From the NCBI GenBank assembly GCA_947651335.1, contig CANSYV010000018.1, positions 1 to 11,299 of the forward strand: a stretch of 11,299 nucleotides of DNA. The letters run 5' to 3'. Both the position numbers and the translations under genes were made by a program. Positions 8,200-11,299 of this stretch are shown piece by piece (positions within the stretch are counted from its first letter, which is position 1; each line of letters starts with the position of its first letter). This stretch comes from an uncultured Lachnospiraceae bacterium. Lineage in GTDB: Bacteria > Bacillota > Clostridia > Lachnospirales > Lachnospiraceae. The notes under the pieces are model-generated. The model had not been told where the DNA came from. It was given only the letters and a program-made list of their open reading frames with translations, and ran no database searches.

Positions 8200-8896
8200 G
8201 CCACACCTTTTGCTTTCTCATAAACAAAACAGCCTGGTAAGCCGCTGCCTGTTCCGCCGCTTTTTTCGTATGTCCTGCCCCTTTTCCGTAAATCTCCCCG
8301 GATACATGGACTTCCGCGAAAAACCGCTTATCATGGTCCGGCCCGGTACACCCGGTGAGCACGTATTCCGGCACTTTTCCCTGATCCTGCACAATCTCCT
8401 GGAGAACCGTCTTGCTGTCATAGAACAGAGACTTATTCTCCAGGTCATTGAGAATAAACCGCAGTACAAAATTTTTCGCCTGCTCAATCCCCCCGTCCAG
8501 GTAGATGGCACCAATCACTGCCTCCAGGGCATCTGATGTAATGGAATCCCGTTCTCTCCCCCCTGTAAATTCTTCCCCTTTACCCAGCAGAATAAACTCC
8601 TGGAGACGGATATCTCTGGCAGACATGGCCAGAGACGGTTCACATACCATACTGGCCCGTTTTTTCGTCAGCTCCCCTTCCGGCATATCCGGATAATGGT
8701 TAAACAAAAATTCGCTGCTGACCAATTCCAGCACCGCGTCCCCCAGAAATTCCAGCCGCTCATTGCATCTGCTCTTTCCCATCCGTTTTTCATTTGCATA
8801 GGAACTGTGCGTCAGCGCCAGACGCAAAAGTCCAGGGTCACGAAACCGATAACAGAAAATTTCCTCCAGCTTGTCCAGATTTTTCATGTTTCCCAT
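8180..8896 (-). CDS. rnc: Ribonuclease III
   Basis: RNase III is the double-strand-specific endoribonuclease that processes rRNA precursors and other structured RNAs. The product has 238 residues, normal for the family. The catalytic domain has the signature NERLEFLGD at 45-53 (acidic residues Glu46, Glu49 and Asp53) and SDALEAVIGAIYLDGG starting at 121 (Asp122, Glu125), which supply the metal-binding acids. A double-stranded RNA-binding domain covers about 162-230, from KTVLQEIVQ to the KKAAEQAAA helix. The start at 8896 was chosen over the in-frame ATG at 8887 because GGAGG (8908-8904) sits seven bases before it. The gene lies 33 bases after acpP and overlaps smc by 20 bases. Confidence 0.97.
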   Translation of the reverse strand: MGNMKNLDKLEEIFCYRFRDPGLLRLALTHSSYANEKRMGKSRCNERLEFLGDAVLELVSSEFLFNHYPDMPEGELTKKRASMVCEPSLAMSARDIRLQEFILLGKGEEFTGGRERDSITSDALEAVIGAIYLDGGIEQAKNFVLRFILNDLENKSLFYDSKTVLQEIVQDQGKVPEYVLTGCTGPDHDKRFFAEVHVSGEIYGKGAGHTKKAAEQAAAYQAVLFMRKQKVWHVSEKH

Positions 8897-8929
8897 ACTA
8901 CAACCTCCACTCTCCGGCCAGCTGCTCTT

Positions 8930-9160
8930 TTAGCCAACCACTCTCCTGATTTCATCAGCTGCTTCTCCCACAGTGATCAGTCCATCCACTGTCTCACTGG
9001 AAATTTCAATATCAAATAGTTCCTCCACTCCCATCATAATCTGAAACACGTCCAGCGAATCCGCCCCCAGGTCCTCCACAAAGGCCGTATCCTCTGTAAT
9101 GCTCTTTGCATCAATGTTCAGTACTTCTGCTATAATGGAACACAGCTTTTCCATCTCCAT
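8930..9160 (-). CDS. acpP: Acyl carrier protein
   Basis: This is a small acidic 76-residue protein with the DSLD motif; Ser35 is the attachment site for 4'-phosphopantetheine. The fold is a single four-helix ACP: VEDLGADSLD leads into helix II and EELFDIEI into helix III. It carries growing acyl chains for type II fatty acid synthesis, and acyl-ACP is the substrate of PlsX, the gene immediately upstream, which supports housekeeping ACP rather than a polyketide or peptide-synthetase carrier. There are 17 bases between the plsX stop and this ATG. An in-frame ATG two codons later (9154) has no better ribosome binding site. Cys7 is unusual for a housekeeping ACP but of unknown importance. Confidence 0.95.
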   Translation of the reverse strand: MEMEKLCSIIAEVLNIDAKSITEDTAFVEDLGADSLDVFQIMMGVEELFDIEISSETVDGLITVGEAADEIRRVVG

Positions 9161-9167
9161 GGTCCGG

Positions 9168-9173
9168 CCCCCC
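9168..9173 (-). promoter_or_regulatory. Atypical G-run ribosome binding site of acpP
   Basis: Upstream of the acpP ATG the only purine-rich stretch is a run of six G residues, seven bases before the start. It could pair with the anti-Shine-Dalgarno CCUCC only through a G-U wobble. Most other genes in the block have AGGAGG-like sites, so acpP may rely on coupling to plsX translation, whose stop is 17 bases upstream. Confidence 0.45.
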
Positions 9174-9177
9174 GCTT

Positions 9178-10182
9178 TTACACAACAATATGTTCTTTAA
9201 TCTTTCCGGTAACATCCTGCCGCTTAAACTGTTCACACTGGAACAGGGCATTTTTAATCTGCTCTGCAGACGCGCTGCCATGGGTCTTCACCACCAGCCC
9301 TTTCAGCCCCAGCAGCGGTGCCCCTCCATGGGCGCTTATATCAAAGGTTTTCAGAGTCTCCTTCAGTGCCGGCTTCACCAGTGCGGCCCCCAGTTTACTT
9401 CTCATACTGGACATCATGGACTTTTTAATCTGGGAAATCAGTGTGGCTCCTACCCCTTCATAAAGTTTCAGAATCACATTGCCCACAAATGCCTCGCAGA
9501 CAATCACATCCGCGTCCCCAGACGGTATGTCCCTGGCCTCTATGCTTCCTATAAACTGAATATCCTTACACTCTTTTAATAGAGGAAACGTCTCTTTCAC
9601 CAGCGCATTTCCTTTTTCTTCTTCTGCCCCGATATTCACGATTGCCACCCTGGGGTTTTTCACGCCTGCAATATTTTCCATATATACAGAGCCCATCTTG
9701 GCGAACTGTACCAGATGCGAAGGCCGGGCATCCACATTTGCCCCGCAGTCTATCAGCAGAGACGCCCCCTTAGCTGTGGGAATCAGCGGAGCCAGCGGAG
9801 CCCTCTCCACCCCTTTGATTCTGCCCACGATCACCTGTCCGCCCACCAGCACAGCGCCGGTACTTCCTGACGAGACAAAAGCATCTGCCTGCTGTTTCCT
9901 CACCAGGGTCTGCCCCACCACAATAGAGGAGTCTTTCTTGCCCCGTATGGCCGCCACCGGAGGCTCCGCTGTCTCAATCACCTCCGAGGCATCCACAATC
10001 TCCAGACGGTCTTTTGGATACTCATACTTTGCCAGCTCTTTTTCCACCACTTCTTTTCTTCCGGCCAGATACACAAAAATCTCTTTTTTCTCATTTAATG
10101 CATCCACCGCTCCCTTTACGGGAACTTCCGGCGCATAATCGCCTCCCATGGCGTCCACCACTACTTTTACTAATTCTGACAT
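9178..10182 (-). CDS. plsX: Phosphate acyltransferase PlsX
   Basis: PlsX is a peripheral membrane enzyme that makes acyl-phosphate from acyl-ACP and inorganic phosphate; PlsY then uses acyl-phosphate to acylate glycerol-3-phosphate, starting phospholipid synthesis. The product has 334 residues, normal for the family. Recognisable segments are the N-terminal VVVDAMGGDYAPE (about 7-19), the SSGSTGAVLVGG stretch near 104-115, LIDCGANVDARP near 152-163, and the C-terminal HGGAPLLGLKG segment. The ATG at 10182 has GGGAGG five bases upstream. It is the first gene of the minus-strand block. In many Firmicutes genes for ribosomal protein L32 and a DUF177 protein precede plsX; here the upstream side is a promoter region and a divergent regulator. 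Confidence 0.96.
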   Translation of the reverse strand: MSELVKVVVDAMGGDYAPEVPVKGAVDALNEKKEIFVYLAGRKEVVEKELAKYEYPKDRLEIVDASEVIETAEPPVAAIRGKKDSSIVVGQTLVRKQQADAFVSSGSTGAVLVGGQVIVGRIKGVERAPLAPLIPTAKGASLLIDCGANVDARPSHLVQFAKMGSVYMENIAGVKNPRVAIVNIGAEEEKGNALVKETFPLLKECKDIQFIGSIEARDIPSGDADVIVCEAFVGNVILKLYEGVGATLISQIKKSMMSSMRSKLGAALVKPALKETLKTFDISAHGGAPLLGLKGLVVKTHGSASAEQIKNALFQCEQFKRQDVTGKIKEHIVV

Positions 10183-10249
10183 ACTTTCCTCCCTGTATCA
10201 ACACACATCACGCTGGGAACTGTCCACTTTGCGGCCGGCAGCACGCTTT

Positions 10250-10264
10250 GTGATGTATCATCAC
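10250..10264. promoter_or_regulatory. Perfect inverted repeat downstream of the plsX promoter, candidate operator
   Basis: GTGATG-TAT-CATCAC is a perfect 6-bp inverted repeat with a 3-base centre. It sits about 8-22 bases downstream of the transcription start expected from the plsX -10 box, a typical repressor position. A further half-site copy, ACATCAC, is at 10205-10211. The 9-base word CACACATCA occurs directly repeated at 10202-10210 and 10273-10281, the second overlapping the -10 box. It does not resemble the FapR or FabT operators I know from Firmicutes lipid genes. In the leader RNA it could instead form a short hairpin. Confidence 0.45.
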
Positions 10265-10277
10265 TCGTTATTCACAC

Positions 10278-10306
10278 ATCATACGAAACATCCAACAAAT
10301 AGTCAA
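10278..10306 (-). promoter_or_regulatory. Sigma-A type promoter of the plsX operon
   Basis: On the minus strand, TTGACT (10306-10301) and TATGAT (10283-10278) are separated by exactly 17 bases. Each matches the vegetative consensus at five of six positions. The expected start of transcription is near 10271, giving a leader of about 89 bases before plsX. No other equally good promoter was seen for the minus-strand genes, though internal promoters inside the coding regions were not excluded. Confidence 0.75.
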
Positions 10307-10337
10307 TACAAAATCGGAAAAACCCTCCAAGGGCTGG

Positions 10338-10366
10338 TTGTGACAGGGAAAAATATATGCTACAAT
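10338..10366 (+). promoter_or_regulatory. Promoter of the ROK regulator gene
   Basis: TTGTGA (10338-10343, four of six consensus bases) and TACAAT (10361-10366, five of six) are 17 bases apart, and the -10 box carries an extended TG one base upstream (10358-10359). Transcription would start near 10373 and give a leader of about 35 bases. Its -35 box is about 32 bases from the -35 box of the divergent plsX promoter, so both could answer to one protein bound between them. Confidence 0.65.
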
Positions 10367-10376
10367 AAGCATAAGA

Positions 10377-10393
10377 TTTTTAAACGTTAAAAA
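10377..10393. promoter_or_regulatory. AT-rich perfect inverted repeat in the ROK gene leader, candidate autoregulatory operator
   Basis: TTTTTAA-ACG-TTAAAAA has 7-bp perfect arms around a 3-base centre. It begins about five bases after the expected transcription start and ends at the Shine-Dalgarno AAGGA (10392-10396). Known ROK regulators such as NagC, Mlc and XylR bind AT-rich palindromes and often control their own genes, so this is a reasonable binding site for the protein encoded just downstream. That link is inference; A/T palindromes also arise by chance. Confidence 0.45.
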
Positions 10394-10407
10394 GGATAAC
10401 AAGAACC

Positions 10408-11299
10408 ATGGATAAATTGTCCTTAGTTGACATCAAGAAGAAAAACTACTCCGATATTTACCATTTTATCTATAAACACGGCAAAATTTCCAAGCAGTCC
10501 CTGGCCCAGGGACTGCAGATTAGTCTGCCCACTGTAAACCAGCACCTGAATGCCCTGATGGAGAAGGGGCTCATCCAGCAGTGTGGGCAGCTCCAGTCAC
10601 AAATCGGGCGCAGGGCCAATGTGTATTCCGCGGTTTCCCAGGCCCGTACCGCCATTGGGGTGGAAGTTTTAAAAGACCAGACAACTGTAGTGATGATTGA
10701 TTTATTTGGAAATGTGGTAAATTCCCGGCGGTTTCCTTTTATCTATGAAAACTCCGATGGATACTGCCGCCAGGTGAGTCAGTGTATTCTGGAATTCATC
10801 GACGCCTCAGAGATTCCCCATTCCAAAATACTGGGCGTAGGGTTCGGTATGCAGGGGCTGGCCTCATCAGACGGTACCCAGATGACCTATTCCAAAATAC
10901 TGGACACAGAAGGACTGACCTCCCAGGCATTCGAACAGCATGTGGGGCTTCCCTGCCGCCTTATGCACGACTCTGAATGCGCTGCTGTGACCACCCTGTG
11001 GAACTCTCCTGAAATCCAGGACTCCATCTATCTCTCCCTGGCCTATCACCTGGGGGGAGCCATTATCATCCACGGGGAAATTCAGCAGGGCCTTACAGGA
11101 AAGAGCGGGACAATCGAACATATGACCCTGATTCCCAACGGAAGGAAATGCTACTGCGGACAGCTGGGATGCGCGGAATGCTACTGTTCCGTGGATGCAC
11201 TCCTCAATAATGAGGAAGACCTGGATATTTTTTTCCAAAAAAAGAATGCAGGCAGCACAGAACATAGGAAACGCTGGAAGAAATCACCACGGAGCCAAC
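10408..11299 (+). CDS. ROK-family transcriptional regulator, 3' partial
   Basis: The reading frame opens at ATG 10408, after AAGGA with 11 bases of spacing, and runs to the window end without a stop (297 codons; a full protein would be about 380-400). Residues about 12-65 form a winged helix-turn-helix of the kind at the start of ROK repressors (KQSLAQGLQISLPTVNQHL, ending in IGRRANVY). From about residue 80 the ROK sugar-kinase-like domain follows, with the zinc motif Cys248, Cys250, Cys255 in CYCGQLGCAE. The sugar-binding ExGH motif has become TIEH (His238 kept, Glu and Gly positions changed), and the kinase NDAN motif reads HDSE (Asp188 kept). This argues for a ligand-sensing regulator without kinase activity. 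The ligand is unknown and no sugar genes are in view. The last six or seven codons do not look like the family in any frame. Confidence 0.88.
   Translation, partial: MDKLSLVDIKKKNYSDIYHFIYKHGKISKQSLAQGLQISLPTVNQHLNALMEKGLIQQCGQLQSQIGRRANVYSAVSQARTAIGVEVLKDQTTVVMIDLFGNVVNSRRFPFIYENSDGYCRQVSQCILEFIDASEIPHSKILGVGFGMQGLASSDGTQMTYSKILDTEGLTSQAFEQHVGLPCRLMHDSECAAVTTLWNSPEIQDSIYLSLAYHLGGAIIIHGEIQQGLTGKSGTIEHMTLIPNGRKCYCGQLGCAECYCSVDALLNNEEDLDIFFQKKNAGSTEHRKRWKKSPRSQ

Noticed and set aside
8897..8929. Possible hairpin or terminator between acpP and rnc
   Set aside because: No stem longer than a few base pairs and no U-tract; the gap mainly holds the rnc ribosome binding site.
10386..10400. GTTA...TAAC inverted repeat around the ROK gene ribosome binding site
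   Set aside because: The arms are only 4 bp with a 7-base loop and overlap the stronger palindrome at 10377-10393, so it is probably chance.
10867..11265. Minus-strand open frame of 132 codons opposite the ROK gene
   Set aside because: The plus strand carries a clear ROK regulator with helix-turn-helix and zinc motif; the opposite frame has no recognisable features.

Overview
The window looks like chromosomal DNA from a Firmicute of the class Clostridia, most likely a Lachnospiraceae-type gut anaerobe. This rests on the plsX-acpP-rnc-smc-ftsY gene order, the short FtsY without a long acidic domain, strong AGGAGG-type ribosome binding sites, moderate base composition by eye, and an AAA-ATPase-like/PD-(D/E)XK gene of a kind common in this group. 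Genus and species cannot be fixed from the sequence alone.

Layout. Positions 2-1042 (+) hold the 3' part of an accessory gene of the AAA-ATPase-like family, ending in a PD-(D/E)XK nuclease-like domain. It converges on a seven-gene minus-strand block covering about 1065-10182. In transcription order this block is plsX (acyl-ACP:phosphate acyltransferase), acpP (acyl carrier protein), rnc (RNase III), smc (condensin ATPase), ftsY (SRP receptor GTPase), a medium-length threonine ammonia-lyase with an ACT domain, and a two-domain protein joining a LigB/Memo-like domain to an AMMECR1 domain (AmmeMemoRadiSam system). Gaps between these genes are 2-33 bases, and rnc overlaps smc by 20. All the genes could therefore be read from one strong promoter at 10278-10306 (minus) and end at a hairpin/U-tract terminator at 1023-1059, which lies inside the 3' end of the convergent nuclease-like gene.

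Beyond plsX, a 225-base divergent intergenic region (10183-10407) carries a promoter on each strand. Each promoter has a different perfect inverted repeat just downstream of its expected transcription start. The region leads into a plus-strand ROK-family regulator (10408 to the window end, incomplete) whose kinase motifs are degenerate.

How the genes fit together. The first five are core genes for phospholipid precursor supply, RNA processing, chromosome organisation and membrane protein targeting. The last two are a metabolic and a poorly understood add-on. The most interesting points are the AmmeMemoRadiSam fusion protein with no radical SAM partner in the window, the paired palindromes in the plsX/ROK intergenic region, and the ROK regulator that has lost its sugar-kinase signature residues. 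No CRISPR array, tRNA, rRNA, insertion sequence or attachment site is visible.
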